From assembly GCA_017527865.1 (NCBI GenBank), contig JAFXPN010000041.1, positions 70,263 through 115,738 of the forward strand: a stretch of 45,476 bases of DNA, written 5' to 3'. Below the pieces are notes generated by a model. It was given only the letters and a program-made list of their open reading frames with translations, did no database searches and was not told the DNA's origin. Position numbers and translations under genes: made by a program. This document shows, piece after piece, positions 31,610 through 40,951 of the stretch. The stretch comes from Clostridiales bacterium (lineage in GTDB: Bacteria; Bacillota; Clostridia; Saccharofermentanales; Saccharofermentanaceae). Positions within the stretch are counted from its first letter, which is position 1. Each line of letters begins with the position of its first letter.

Positions 31610-32473
31610 TTACTGTTCCGGATACTGTGTAAAGATCTCGTCCGCGAGTTTGCTGTAGTCAGCAAGGCGTCCGTAATTGGCTCTGTTGACTGATTCCTGC
31701 GTTGCCTCGAACTGTTCTCTTATGGCCTCGGGATCCGTCTCGCCGTTCTTCTGAGCCTTGATGGCGCTTCCTATAAGGTTAGCCATATCAACTTCGGCCT
31801 TGAGGTTCGCCTTCTCGTTCTTGCTCATCGACCAGAAACGGCTCCTGTCATCATCCGTTCCGAAGATATGCTTATAGTAATAAGTTGCCAGATTGACTGC
31901 CACGCTCTTATTGCTCTCGTCTTTTGTAAGACATATCTTCAGCTCATGAGTAATATACGGATGAACATGAGGATTCTTATTGGGAGAATCCTTGGAAGGA
32001 GAACCCTTTGTCGATGCGATCTTTATCTTTACACCCGCCTCTTTAAATGTTTCCTGCTTTCCTTCGGAAGCCGGATTCTTCTCTTCGTAAGGCTCTATAG
32101 AATCGACTTCATCGTATCTGATGACTTCGGTATATGACTTGTTCCTGGGATTACTTGAATGCAGTACCGCGAACATGCCGCATGTGTCATAAAGCGCTAT
32201 TTGGTCGATCTTCATTGTGGTCGGATAATCAACAACACCCTTTCTTACCAGCATGACTTCCTCATATACCTTATTTCTGTTCTCCATGAACTTCATATGG
32301 GATGTTACCTGGTCCTTGTCCATCTCGGAAAGACGTACATACAGACTGCAGGAATGCGCGCACTCATCACATACATACTCTTTGTTCTTGATCTTGGTCC
32401 TATGCATCGCGCCGCACTCAGAACCGCAGATGCAGCATGTCTGTTTACCGAAAAGATTAGAGAAGAAACCCAT
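31610..32473 (-). CDS. Zinc-ribbon protein, DUF4428-like N-terminus
   Basis: A 287-residue cytoplasmic protein. The ATG at 32473 has GGAGG just upstream. Residues 10-45 carry the Cys pairs CCICGSECG and CDECAHSC of a DUF4428-type zinc ribbon, after a GFFSNLFGK opening. The middle (about 70-210) has a beta-rich region (FAVLHSSNPRNKSYTEVIRY) resembling the SHOCT/PH-like modules of such proteins, with a Lys/Ser/Pro-rich insertion. The last 60 residues are helical. No enzymatic motif is seen. A stand-alone gene with a strong terminator. Confidence 0.7.
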   Translation of the reverse strand: MGFFSNLFGKQTCCICGSECGAMHRTKIKNKEYVCDECAHSCSLYVRLSEMDKDQVTSHMKFMENRNKVYEEVMLVRKGVVDYPTTMKIDQIALYDTCGMFAVLHSSNPRNKSYTEVIRYDEVDSIEPYEEKNPASEGKQETFKEAGVKIKIASTKGSPSKDSPNKNPHVHPYITHELKICLTKDESNKSVAVNLATYYYKHIFGTDDDRSRFWSMSKNEKANLKAEVDMANLIGSAIKAQKNGETDPEAIREQFEATQESVNRANYGRLADYSKLADEIFTQYPEQ

Positions 32474-32582
32474 AAAAACCTCCAACAATACGTAAAATGA
32501 TCTATACGACCGAGCTTCGATCATACACTCCAAACTATTTTACCATATCGAAGAAAATTGACTAATGTCATTCAACGGTACA

Positions 32583-33461
32583 TCATTCCAATCCGCATCT
32601 CCTGAGCAATTCATGATAATTGTCATCCTGTCGTACATCTTCGTGTGTCTCGGGTCCGAACAGGTAATTCGACGGCACGTCATATACGAGCATCAGGGAA
32701 TCATCGTGATCAAAACCGTAATCCGTTATCACTTCAATAAACTCCAGTTCGGTATCGGTAACGTAATCATCATTATAGAGAACGGTCCATACCGCCCTTC
32801 CGAACAGATTGGAATAGAAACAAATGGTATCCTTACAAACATCTGTATCACATCCGCCGTCAAGCAGCAGCCTTATGATCCTGATATCATCCTCCTCTAT
32901 CTGCCTTACGGAGGCATCAGACAGATATTCATCCAGAGAACATGTGTAATAGCTCATGTGGTCGTATCTTGCCGGATCGTCCAATACAGAACCGCTGTCC
33001 AGAGCTAATTCAACTATATCCGCATTGCCTGATTCCAGACCGAACTCAAGGATGCTCTTGAGGTTCACGTCGCGCACATACACGAGCGCAGGTTTTTTCC
33101 TTATCATCGTTTCCAGCTTCTCATAAGAATCCGTATCGCCGTTCTCGATATAGTCATCAATGGTCTCTGTAAACTCGGAAACAGTCCTGTGATAGATCTT
33201 GACTGTCCTGCCGTCAGGAAGCTCAACGCTGTAGAACGCGCTGCTTATGTATACATACCCGGCAAGCAGGATTATCGGCATGAGCATAACAGCTGCTATG
33301 ATCATAAACACGGTCCCTGCAATGCGCGCTCCTTTGCTGTCCTTAACCTTCCCGACGATCTTTAATATTATCGCTGCCGTAAACAGCAGACCTATAATGC
33401 AAAGAACGATCACCAGCACGATCAGAAATACCGCACCGAATACCATCCCCATAAAAGCCAT
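32583..33461 (-). CDS. Membrane protein with ankyrin-like C-terminal region, function unknown
   Basis: A 292-residue protein. Two membrane helices lie in the first 75 residues (FGAVFLIVLVIVLCIIGLLF and FMIIAAVMLMPIILLAGYVY), followed by an acidic extracytoplasmic or cytoplasmic domain. Repeats of the type LKSILEFGLESGNADIVELAL and DIRIIRLLLDGGCD look like degenerate ankyrin repeats, so the C-terminal part is probably a binding module. GGGAG precedes the ATG. It is divergent from the CDP-glycerol transferase paralog. Confidence 0.6.
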   Translation of the reverse strand: MAFMGMVFGAVFLIVLVIVLCIIGLLFTAAIILKIVGKVKDSKGARIAGTVFMIIAAVMLMPIILLAGYVYISSAFYSVELPDGRTVKIYHRTVSEFTETIDDYIENGDTDSYEKLETMIRKKPALVYVRDVNLKSILEFGLESGNADIVELALDSGSVLDDPARYDHMSYYTCSLDEYLSDASVRQIEEDDIRIIRLLLDGGCDTDVCKDTICFYSNLFGRAVWTVLYNDDYVTDTELEFIEVITDYGFDHDDSLMLVYDVPSNYLFGPETHEDVRQDDNYHELLRRCGLE

Positions 33462-33559
33462 ATGCCCTGCTCCCTGTATCCTTTTCTCAAGTCATTTCAT
33501 TTTACAATATTTCTATTATAATATTATTGTTTTCTTACACTTAAGCGCGAGGTACATTA

Positions 33560-34810
33560 ATGTTCTTAACATCTCTTTATATAGATCCCGGAACGGGCAG
33601 CATGCTGTTCTCCATAATCATAGGAATAGCAGGCGTTGCAGTTTTTGCTGCAAGGGGACTTTGGATAAAACTCAAATTCCTGTTTACGGGAGGAAGGAGC
33701 AAGGGAAATTCAGCCGACACGATGCCGATATGCATCTTCTCTGAGGGCAAACGCTATTGGCACATATTTAAGCCTGTCTGCGATGAATTCGAGAAGAGGG
33801 GCAAAGACATATGGTATCTCACCGCAACTGCCGACGACCCTGCCCTTACCGCGGGATATAAACACATCCATCCCGAATTCATCGGCGAAGGCAACAAAGC
33901 AATCTCGAAGATGAACCTTGCTAAGGCCACACTGGTCCTGTCGACCACTCCGAGTCTTGATGTATATCAGTGGAAGAGGTCTAAGAACGTTAAGTACTAC
34001 GTCCACATACTTCATATGCCTAATGACGTTACCACATATAAGATGCTCGGCCTCGACTTTTACGATGCCGTACTGCTCTCGGGACAGTATCAGGCGGACG
34101 AGATCAGAAGACTCGAGAAGATCCGCGAGATCCCGGCAAAAGAGCTTACGCTTACGGGCATCCCCTACATGGATGTAATGAAGGAGCGCCTCGACAAGAT
34201 GGACGTCCGGGATAAGAAAGATCACGAACCCGTGGTCCTGCTCGCACCCTCATGGGGCGTAAACGGCATTCTTACCGCCTACGGTTCCTCTTTCATCGAC
34301 GAACTGATAAAGACCGGATACCGGGTGATCATAAGACCTCACCCGCAGTCTTTCACATCCGAGAAAGCGCTTATGGATGAATTGATGGCAAAGTATCCCG
34401 ATTCCGACAGACTGAGCTGGAACCGCGATCCCGATAACTTTGATGTATTGAACGAAGCCGATATACTGATCTCCGATTTCTCGGGTGTCGTCTTCGACTT
34501 CTCTCTGGTATTCAATAAGCCCATCATCTACACGGAGCCCACATCGACCTGGGAGCAGTACGACTGTTCATGGGACGAGGAAGAAATGTGGACATATAAG
34601 ATTCTGCCGAAGATCGGAAGGAAGCTCGACCGCGACAACTTCGGCAACATCGGCGCACTCATCGACGACTGCCTGCACGGTTCCGCTGCAGAGGACCTCG
34701 CCAGAGGAAGGGATCTTGCCCGCGAACAGACCTGGTGCAACATGGGCCACGGCGCGCAGAAGGTTACGGATTATCTCTTAGGAAAATACGAAGAGCTTAC
34801 TTCTTGCTGA
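33560..34810 (+). CDS. CDP-glycerol glycerophosphotransferase-like protein (paralog 1)
   Basis: A 416-residue member of the TagB/TagF-type family. The N-terminus (YIDPGTGSMLFSIIIGIAGV) is a membrane anchor, followed by a GT-B-like core with WYLTATADDPAL, TPSLDVYQWKRSKNVKYYVH, APSWGVNGIL, the phosphate-binding RPHPQSF motif, and SDFSGVVFDF near the end. These enzymes transfer glycerol-phosphate from CDP-glycerol to teichoic-acid-type polymers at the cytoplasmic side. GAGG is 7 bases before the ATG. The paralog at 41089 shares most of the sequence, and the two stand in direct orientation on either side of the phosphocholine operon. Its last bases overlap the convergent licB-like gene. The exact acceptor is not known. 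Confidence 0.88.
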   Translation: MFLTSLYIDPGTGSMLFSIIIGIAGVAVFAARGLWIKLKFLFTGGRSKGNSADTMPICIFSEGKRYWHIFKPVCDEFEKRGKDIWYLTATADDPALTAGYKHIHPEFIGEGNKAISKMNLAKATLVLSTTPSLDVYQWKRSKNVKYYVHILHMPNDVTTYKMLGLDFYDAVLLSGQYQADEIRRLEKIREIPAKELTLTGIPYMDVMKERLDKMDVRDKKDHEPVVLLAPSWGVNGILTAYGSSFIDELIKTGYRVIIRPHPQSFTSEKALMDELMAKYPDSDRLSWNRDPDNFDVLNEADILISDFSGVVFDFSLVFNKPIIYTEPTSTWEQYDCSWDEEEMWTYKILPKIGRKLDRDNFGNIGALIDDCLHGSAAEDLARGRDLAREQTWCNMGHGAQKVTDYLLGKYEELTSC

Positions 34811-35738
34811 ACAACTCTTTGTAATCAGCTGCCGCCAGGATCCCGCATCCCAATACAACAATAGCACAAATGATTGTTATCGGATTAAGGAGACTGTAGT
34901 TTCTTAAAACAACTATGCTTATCACAACAGCCCAAGCTGAATATGACACATTCAGTGCCATTGCCTTGGAAGCACCGATCTGCGATATTGCCTTGTAATA
35001 AAACAGATACGACACAGTTGCAAACAACGCAGCTATTGCTATTACAGGCAACAGCCATCCTGTTGAACCGGTGAACAGGCTAATGGTAAATCCCCAGCCT
35101 TTCAGGACCGGCAGGAGAATAATTCCGTAAGCAAAAGCTGAAGTTGTTTGCCTAATCTGCAAAGCAATCTCATCCGTTACGATAGGATCTTGAACGCTCT
35201 TCGCCACGATAACAGCTTCGATCCCCCAGCCGAACGCACACATCAATGTTCCGACAAATCCCAACCAGAAATTTGTGATATTGATCTCAGGGCTGTAAGA
35301 CAATCCATATACACCCAGAAGAGTGATGATCAGGAATATCCATCTGTACCACTGCATCTTTTCTTTCAAAAAGATGTATGCAAGCACGGCACCTATGGCA
35401 GGAAAGACCGCACTCGCAACAGCTCCGATCGAAGCGCCCATATTAGCAACGGAAAGCACATACCCGGTCATTCCCACAGGACCGCCGATGACAGCAGCCA
35501 AAGCAACAAATCTACCGCTCTTTGTTTTCAATGCCTTCACAAATTGAGGCAGATTTCCTCTTATGAGATTATAGATACACGCGAATATCGCAGAACACGT
35601 ATCGTGTAAAAAAGTTGATACAAACGGAGCCAAAAATATTGCCTGCTCCGTCGACACAAACGGTGTCATTGAAAGAGCAACACCGAGTATTATTGTTTCT
35701 ATTGCCCAGGTTAAACCAGCTATGATCCCTGCTAACAT
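34797..35738 (-). CDS. licB: DMT-family transporter, LicB-like (choline uptake candidate)
   Basis: A 313-residue EamA/DMT permease with ten membrane helices in two repeats. The last repeat contains YLFYYKAISQIGASKAMALN, typical of the family, and the first GPVGMTGYVLSVANMGASIG. LicB in lic operons is a DMT-family choline permease. The placement directly after licA (12-base gap, GGAGG) supports that role. The alternative is another small-molecule exporter. It is the last gene of the operon and overlaps the convergent transferase end. Confidence 0.75.
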   Translation of the reverse strand: MLAGIIAGLTWAIETIILGVALSMTPFVSTEQAIFLAPFVSTFLHDTCSAIFACIYNLIRGNLPQFVKALKTKSGRFVALAAVIGGPVGMTGYVLSVANMGASIGAVASAVFPAIGAVLAYIFLKEKMQWYRWIFLIITLLGVYGLSYSPEINITNFWLGFVGTLMCAFGWGIEAVIVAKSVQDPIVTDEIALQIRQTTSAFAYGIILLPVLKGWGFTISLFTGSTGWLLPVIAIAALFATVSYLFYYKAISQIGASKAMALNVSYSAWAVVISIVVLRNYSLLNPITIICAIVVLGCGILAAADYKELFSKK

Positions 35739-35750
35739 GAATTACCTCCG

Positions 35751-36674
35751 TCAAGCTATTTTTTTATAAGCATCTATGTTCTTCTTCAACCTAGAGTATC
35801 TTGCATCTGCATACTCCTGCATGAATTCACCGTCAAACGGCACCCTTGTAAGCCCCCAGAGCGTCCAAAGGTAGTCAACATACATCTTTGCAGCTATGAA
35901 ATACTTCTTCTTATCGGTATCTGCTCTTTTGCCCTCAACAGAGTAATACTGCTCAAGCAATTCATCATCTTCAGCTTCTGTAAACTCTGCCTCTATCGAC
36001 AGACATGACAGATCCCACATAGCCTCATTCATGCCGCTGTACTCCCAATCGATAAGATACAGTTTACCGTTACTGTCGAGCACCCAGTTTCCTACCAAAG
36101 AATCATTATGACAGGGAACCCTTGTGACATCATTGATCTTGTCCATCTCGGATTTTATATTCATCACCGTCTGTTTTACTTCATCATAATCAGGATAAAG
36201 CGCAACACCCGCCTCAAGTATGATCCTCTCGTATAAAGCCGCCATCTCAAACACCTCGAATCTGACGCCCGTATCTTCTCCGCATGTATGAAGCTTATGG
36301 AAGATATGCGCCGCCTGAACGATATTCTCCTTGCGCCTTAAGACTTCTTCATTCATAGGCTGAGGGTCATGAATATACCTCATCACCTTATTCCCTTCAT
36401 CATCGAAAAGAAAGAGTTCGGAATCAATTCCGAGTCTGCATGCAAGTTCTGTGCTCTTACGCTCATCCGAACGCACTATCATCTCTTCGGTTCCTTCACC
36501 GGGAAGTCGAACCGTAAGTTCGGTTCCGTCCCTCAATGTTATCCTGTAAGAGTGATTTGTCATCCCGCCGAGCCGCATAATGTCAGAATACTCTTCTTCA
36601 AAGCCTGCTTCCTTCAACACCGCTTTGATCTTAGGAATATCAGATTCCTCTATCTGTCTGATCAGTTCTGCCAT
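35751..36674 (-). CDS. licA: Choline kinase, LicA type
   Basis: A 307-residue aminoglycoside-phosphotransferase-fold kinase that phosphorylates choline. The start at 36674 has GGAGG 8 bases before it and follows the licC stop by one base. The glycine-containing nucleotide loop at GGMTNHSYRITLRDG, the Brenner motif CHNDSLVGNWVL and the metal motif LIDWEYSGMNEAMWDL are present. A second kinase domain is fused in the gene further upstream, so the operon encodes two choline-kinase-type domains. Substrate specificity (choline or ethanolamine) cannot be settled by eye. Confidence 0.87.
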   Translation of the reverse strand: MAELIRQIEESDIPKIKAVLKEAGFEEEYSDIMRLGGMTNHSYRITLRDGTELTVRLPGEGTEEMIVRSDERKSTELACRLGIDSELFLFDDEGNKVMRYIHDPQPMNEEVLRRKENIVQAAHIFHKLHTCGEDTGVRFEVFEMAALYERIILEAGVALYPDYDEVKQTVMNIKSEMDKINDVTRVPCHNDSLVGNWVLDSNGKLYLIDWEYSGMNEAMWDLSCLSIEAEFTEAEDDELLEQYYSVEGKRADTDKKKYFIAAKMYVDYLWTLWGLTRVPFDGEFMQEYADARYSRLKKNIDAYKKIA

Positions 36675-36675
36675 G

Positions 36676-37548
36676 TCAACTTCCTCCTTCAACATTTTGA
36701 GTGTCATATAAATAAGCGTAATGTCCTTTGGGACAATCAAATTCAAATCCGATGGCTTCAGCAGTCAAATCCTTCTTAGCGATTATGTTAACGATGTCTT
36801 TCTCGGAAACCCCAAGCTTGCCCGCAACCGTCTTTAAAAGTATTGATCTGGAATCATCGATATAACTTTCATCGAATCTTCTCAGTTCATCCAATGAGTC
36901 AAATTCAAATATCACCCCGGGATCATACTTTCTGATTCTCATCTTGAGCACATCAAGATGCTGCATATATATCTTCTCCCACAGGCTCTTCCTCGTATCC
37001 GGAGTATCATATGTTTCCTCAAGTATCTTCAGAAATCTTGACGAGAATTCTTCGTTCCAGAATGTATGGCCCATCATGTACCACGAATCGTTTCCTCCGA
37101 TGGTAACCTTGTCTATGTAGCCGGAACTGTCTTCAGTAATACACCATTCATTTGTAGGTCCCTCGGAGTATTCGGCGGCATAATATGAATCGTCCACGGC
37201 CTTTTCGAAAGGATTGGCGTTAAAGTAATTGTCAGAAGAACAAATATAACTGTTATGTAGTACATCACGGGCAGTCCAAATGCTGCCGTTATTATTGCGG
37301 GTAAGATACTCACTGTTAAAGATCAGCTTCGCATCATATTCATACGACAGATATTCCATCTGTTTCGCTTTATATCCTGTCACGATATAAACATCCTTGA
37401 TTCCGGCTTCCCGAAGCTGCCTGATCTGGCGCTCTATGAGCACCTCGCCTTTTACGACAGTCAGCGCCTTGTGTCTCTCATATGACAACGGTGCAAACCT
37501 TGAACTTGTCCCCGCTGCCATGATTATCGCATTGTCTACGTTAAACAC
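36676..37548 (-). CDS. licC: Phosphocholine cytidylyltransferase, LicC type
   Basis: A 290-residue nucleotidyltransferase that would make CDP-choline from phosphocholine and CTP. It begins VDNAIIMAAGTSSRFAPLSY (the GTSSR pyrophosphorylase loop), with KALTVVKGEVLIERQI, the sugar-type YICSSDNYFNANPF motif and EFDSLDELRRFDESY. The start is a GTG that overlaps the previous stop (TAGTG), with AAGGAG 11 bases upstream. The C-terminal 50 residues (DSRSILLKTVAGKLGVSEKD) resemble the linker found between the LicC and LicA parts of the upstream fusion, as if this copy came from a fused ancestor that lost its kinase. Confidence 0.87.
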   Translation of the reverse strand: MFNVDNAIIMAAGTSSRFAPLSYERHKALTVVKGEVLIERQIRQLREAGIKDVYIVTGYKAKQMEYLSYEYDAKLIFNSEYLTRNNNGSIWTARDVLHNSYICSSDNYFNANPFEKAVDDSYYAAEYSEGPTNEWCITEDSSGYIDKVTIGGNDSWYMMGHTFWNEEFSSRFLKILEETYDTPDTRKSLWEKIYMQHLDVLKMRIRKYDPGVIFEFDSLDELRRFDESYIDDSRSILLKTVAGKLGVSEKDIVNIIAKKDLTAEAIGFEFDCPKGHYAYLYDTQNVEGGS

Positions 37549-39314
37549 TACAGTTTGAACTCCTTAATAAGATGATCTGAATATCTTCTTGCCATCACGC
37601 GCCAATTGTATAAACTCTGACCCATTACCGCACCGCATGCTTCACGGTACAGCGCCCATACATACCAATAATAGGAAAGCACCGCGGTATAGGCGAGATA
37701 ATGGAAGAGCTGCTGCTCCGTCATATCCGGACCGCAGTAATATGCAATGAACTTCTCGGCCTCAGGCACTTCCCACATGGAATCCATAATGTATGTTCCG
37801 ATGTCGCATCCCGGATCGGCATTGCCCGCGTACTCCCAGTCGATAAGGATCGTCCTGTCATCTGTCAGAATCCAATTCGGAGCATAGGTATCACAATGGC
37901 AAAAACACATATCGATCCCGTCGCCGCGGCAGTGGTCAAAGCATTTTCCCACGCTGCTCTTTAATTCATCGAATTCGGTATCTGCGATACCGCCCTTTTC
38001 GCTTCTTAAGATGGTCTCGATCTTACCCGCTTCTTCCCACGGCAAAAAGGACCATTCGACGGAAAGGTTCTTATCGTGAAGTTTCTTCATAACGGAAAGC
38101 ACGCGTTTTGAATCCTCAAACGATCCGTAATCGGGGGTCCTCACACCCTCTACATAAGAACTGATCTTCCAGCCCTGCGTCTCATCCATATAGATAAAAG
38201 TGGGGTCGATCTGCGCGGACTTTGCAAGTTCAAGCGCTTTCTTCTCGTGCGATCTTGAGATTATCGCTTCCGTGCCTTCACCGGGATGGCGGTATACGTA
38301 TTTTTTCCCGAACACCTCAAAAACGAAAGATGTGTTGGTAAGACCCTCTTTGATGGTGCGGAAATTAAGGATATCCTTCTCTTCACATTTAAGGACTTTT
38401 GAGATATTCATCATGATCTTTGTGTTTGTATGATCCACATATTCGGAATCAAATCTGCGCAGATCATCGACTGTATCAAATTCAAAGATCGTCTCCTGAG
38501 GGTACTCACGGATCTCTATTGCCGGAAGGTCCTTCAGATCCTCAACAAGGATCTGTTCCCATACGGTCTGATCGTAGTTTCCGACTTCGGCATCAGCCTC
38601 AAGGATCCTCCTCATCGCGGAACTTAATTCCTTATTCCAGTATGCATGTCCGAGCATTACTGTTCCTTCTGTCCCGGTCTTTACGATCCTTCCGATATTC
38701 CCCTTGCGGTCCGGCACCATATACCATTCGCGGGTCTTGCCCCCGACGTGCACGCCGGCATAATAGCTTTGATAAACATGATCTTCAAAAGGGTTGATCT
38801 CAAAGTAATCATCCGAAGAACAGATATAACTGTTCTTCATGTATTCCCTTGCAAGATAAAGCGTATGGGTATTGTTGCGGGTATTGTATTCGTCATTGAT
38901 GATAATCGTGATGCCTTCAAATCTGTTCTCAAGATAAAAGAAAGCCTCCTTCTTATACCCGAGTACCACAACGATATTATTTATCCCTGCTTCCTGTAAT
39001 TGCCTTATCTGCCGCTCGATCAGCACTTCCCCCTTAACGGTCAGCAGCCCCTTCGGAGTCTCGAGCGTCAGAGGGACAAAATGAGTGCCCATACCCGCCG
39101 CCATTATGATGGCATTGTCGACTTTATACGGCTTAAGCGCTTTTATGCCTTGAGCCGTGATCCCTCCGTCGCCTATGAGTTTCTCATTGCGGAATGTTTC
39201 AAGTGTCTGGGAGATATAACCCAAAGAAAGCCCGGTAATATCCCGGAGCTTTCTTTGCGTATCCAGGCCATATCTCTTCACAGCATACAGGAGGATAAAT
39301 TCATTCTTCGTCAT
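37548..39314 (-). CDS. Trifunctional HTH-LicC-LicA fusion (phosphocholine cytidylyltransferase and choline kinase)
   Basis: A 588-residue protein. Residues 1-62 form a winged helix of MarR-like type (NEFILLYAVKRYGLDTQRKL and TGLSLGYISQTLETFRNEKL). Residues about 66-300 are a LicC nucleotidyltransferase (NAIIMAAGMGTHFVPLTLET, YICSSDDYFEINPF). Residues about 300-588 are a LicA choline kinase (GLTNTSFVFEVFGKKYVYRH, Brenner motif CHCDTYAPNWIL, LIDWEYAGNADPGCDIG). The one protein would carry out kinase and cytidylyl steps and might sense its substrate to control transcription; the DNA-binding role is inferred. ATGA overlap with the NCS1 permease gene upstream. Confidence 0.88.
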   Translation of the reverse strand: MTKNEFILLYAVKRYGLDTQRKLRDITGLSLGYISQTLETFRNEKLIGDGGITAQGIKALKPYKVDNAIIMAAGMGTHFVPLTLETPKGLLTVKGEVLIERQIRQLQEAGINNIVVVLGYKKEAFFYLENRFEGITIIINDEYNTRNNTHTLYLAREYMKNSYICSSDDYFEINPFEDHVYQSYYAGVHVGGKTREWYMVPDRKGNIGRIVKTGTEGTVMLGHAYWNKELSSAMRRILEADAEVGNYDQTVWEQILVEDLKDLPAIEIREYPQETIFEFDTVDDLRRFDSEYVDHTNTKIMMNISKVLKCEEKDILNFRTIKEGLTNTSFVFEVFGKKYVYRHPGEGTEAIISRSHEKKALELAKSAQIDPTFIYMDETQGWKISSYVEGVRTPDYGSFEDSKRVLSVMKKLHDKNLSVEWSFLPWEEAGKIETILRSEKGGIADTEFDELKSSVGKCFDHCRGDGIDMCFCHCDTYAPNWILTDDRTILIDWEYAGNADPGCDIGTYIMDSMWEVPEAEKFIAYYCGPDMTEQQLFHYLAYTAVLSYYWYVWALYREACGAVMGQSLYNWRVMARRYSDHLIKEFKL

Positions 39315-40747
39315 ACGATCTCAAGCTCGTCCCTGTCTCTCAGCATATACTTTTTAAGAGGGGTAAGACTTGCAAGCCAGTAGAGAAGTCCTCCCGCCAC
39401 GGCAGTATAACCGCTTCCTGTCAGGATCATGAATACAGGACTCTTGATCTCGACCGTAAGGGGATTATATACAAACAGGATATTGGTAACAAACGCAATG
39501 ACAATGCAGCCTAACCCTACAAGATTAAATCCGTGAGTAAACTCATATGCTTTATGGTTATCGATGCCGTAGAGGGACTTTAAGCTTATCTTTCTCTTCT
39601 TGACAATGAGGTAATCCACGACTGTCATGCCGATTATCGGACCCTGTATCTGGGCGGCCATCGAGATGAAGCTTCCGAAGTTATCCATTACCCATCCCCA
39701 GACGGTAAGCGCGCTGACATATACGGCAGCAAGGATAACAAGGAGCTTATAACTTACCTTGGGAAGTCCGCTCTTTACTATCATGCAGTTAACGTAAGAA
39801 CCCGTGCCCTGTGTTCCGATGTTCGCGAACGCAACCATAAGAAGGCTCAGCAGAGCAAATCCGGGTCCTGCGAGGGTAGAGAGCATTACCGTGGGATCAG
39901 ACTCATAATAACCGGCTCTTACAAACATGGCGATCGCCATAACTCCGCCCGCCGCAACAAAGAAAGGAGCAACAACGCCGTAAGCGAGAGATGTTGCCCA
40001 ATATCCGCTCTTCTCACTCTTTGCAAGTCTGGGCATAACGAGCGCCTGTGTCGACCACGAGAACGCGAACGCGACATTACCCTCAGCGCTCAGCATGAAT
40101 CTTCCCAGAGCCGAATCATAAAGGCTGGTATCAGGCTGGACTTTGAGCATCTCAGGCAGCGGTACCGCCGTAAAACAGATGATCACGACCACGGCGCCGA
40201 CGATAAGAAGAGCCGTGACCAAGAACCGGTTAACCCACTTGATAACATCGGGACCTCCGAGTGCGATCACGGTTCCGATAATTACGCAGAAAACGCCTAA
40301 CGCAGGCTTCCAGAAAGAGCCTGACAACGTAATGCCGAATCCTGAGAAAAGATTGATCATCGAACTTGCGAAAAGCTGTGAATCAACGGCATACCAACCG
40401 AAGTTAGCCATGCTTATCACAGTCGCAAAGATGGCAACACCTTTCTTACCCAATACCGACCGCAGCCAGATCCAAAGATCGATGCCGTAACGTACCGCAA
40501 AGAAGACGGGTACACACTCGATAAGTATCCAGATGATATTAAAACAGAAGATATTGATCAGCATCTGTTTAAATGACAGATACTGCGCGACATATGCGCC
40601 TTGCGTATAACACCATGTCGCAATGGAGAAACCGCTTGTAGCAAGGAAAAGATCCCAGAATGAATACTGCCTTTCCTTCATCGTCATCGGCACGGTGCCG
40701 GTGACTGTCTCCTGACGGATATATTCCGCATGACTGATCTTACTCAT
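39311..40747 (-). CDS. NCS1-family permease (substrate possibly choline-related)
   Basis: A 478-residue permease with twelve membrane helices. The RQETVTGTVPMTMKERQYSF opening with helix 1 (WDLFLATSGFSIATWC), the ANIGTQGTGSYVN segment and the NFGSFISMAAQIQGPIIGMT region match the NCS1 (purine-cytosine permease) family. The start ATG at 40747 overlaps the stop of a small membrane-protein gene (TGATG), so a longer frame is not used. NCS1 members import nucleobases or related cations. In a phosphocholine operon a choline-type substrate is plausible, but this is position-based only. Confidence 0.82.
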   Translation of the reverse strand: MSKISHAEYIRQETVTGTVPMTMKERQYSFWDLFLATSGFSIATWCYTQGAYVAQYLSFKQMLINIFCFNIIWILIECVPVFFAVRYGIDLWIWLRSVLGKKGVAIFATVISMANFGWYAVDSQLFASSMINLFSGFGITLSGSFWKPALGVFCVIIGTVIALGGPDVIKWVNRFLVTALLIVGAVVVIICFTAVPLPEMLKVQPDTSLYDSALGRFMLSAEGNVAFAFSWSTQALVMPRLAKSEKSGYWATSLAYGVVAPFFVAAGGVMAIAMFVRAGYYESDPTVMLSTLAGPGFALLSLLMVAFANIGTQGTGSYVNCMIVKSGLPKVSYKLLVILAAVYVSALTVWGWVMDNFGSFISMAAQIQGPIIGMTVVDYLIVKKRKISLKSLYGIDNHKAYEFTHGFNLVGLGCIVIAFVTNILFVYNPLTVEIKSPVFMILTGSGYTAVAGGLLYWLASLTPLKKYMLRDRDELEIV

Positions 40748-40926
40748 CAGACGATCACCCCCGTTAAGCACAAGATGATAAGTACCAGACACACGGCGAC
40801 CGAGGCGATGATGCCGATCAAATCCTTCGTGTCCGCTTTTTCCGGAAACACATAATCCGGAGATGCCATTTGCTTCAGCCTGAGGTCCGTTTCCTCATAG
40901 ATCAGTTCCTCGATCGATTTTTCCAT
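40747..40926 (-). CDS. Small single-helix membrane protein coupled to the NCS1 permease
   Basis: A 59-residue ORF. AGGAGG lies 5 bases before the ATG, and the stop overlaps the permease start (TGATG), so it is very probably translated. Residues 1-36 are hydrophilic and acidic (MEKSIEELIYEETDLRLKQM); residues 37-59 are one membrane helix (LIGIIASVAVCLVLIILCLT). Small partner proteins are known for other symporters (DUF997/YhdT with PanF, DUF4212 with solute-sodium symporters), so a small subunit for this permease is a reasonable guess. No family is recognised. Confidence 0.75.
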   Translation of the reverse strand: MEKSIEELIYEETDLRLKQMASPDYVFPEKADTKDLIGIIASVAVCLVLIILCLTGVIV

Positions 40927-40951
40927 TATGTCCTCCTGTCAGATAGCGTTA

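Noticed and set aside
33490..33545. Consensus promoter of the first CDP-glycerol transferase gene
   Set aside because: A TATAAT is present but no acceptable -35 box at the right distance; AT-rich sequence gives several chance matches.
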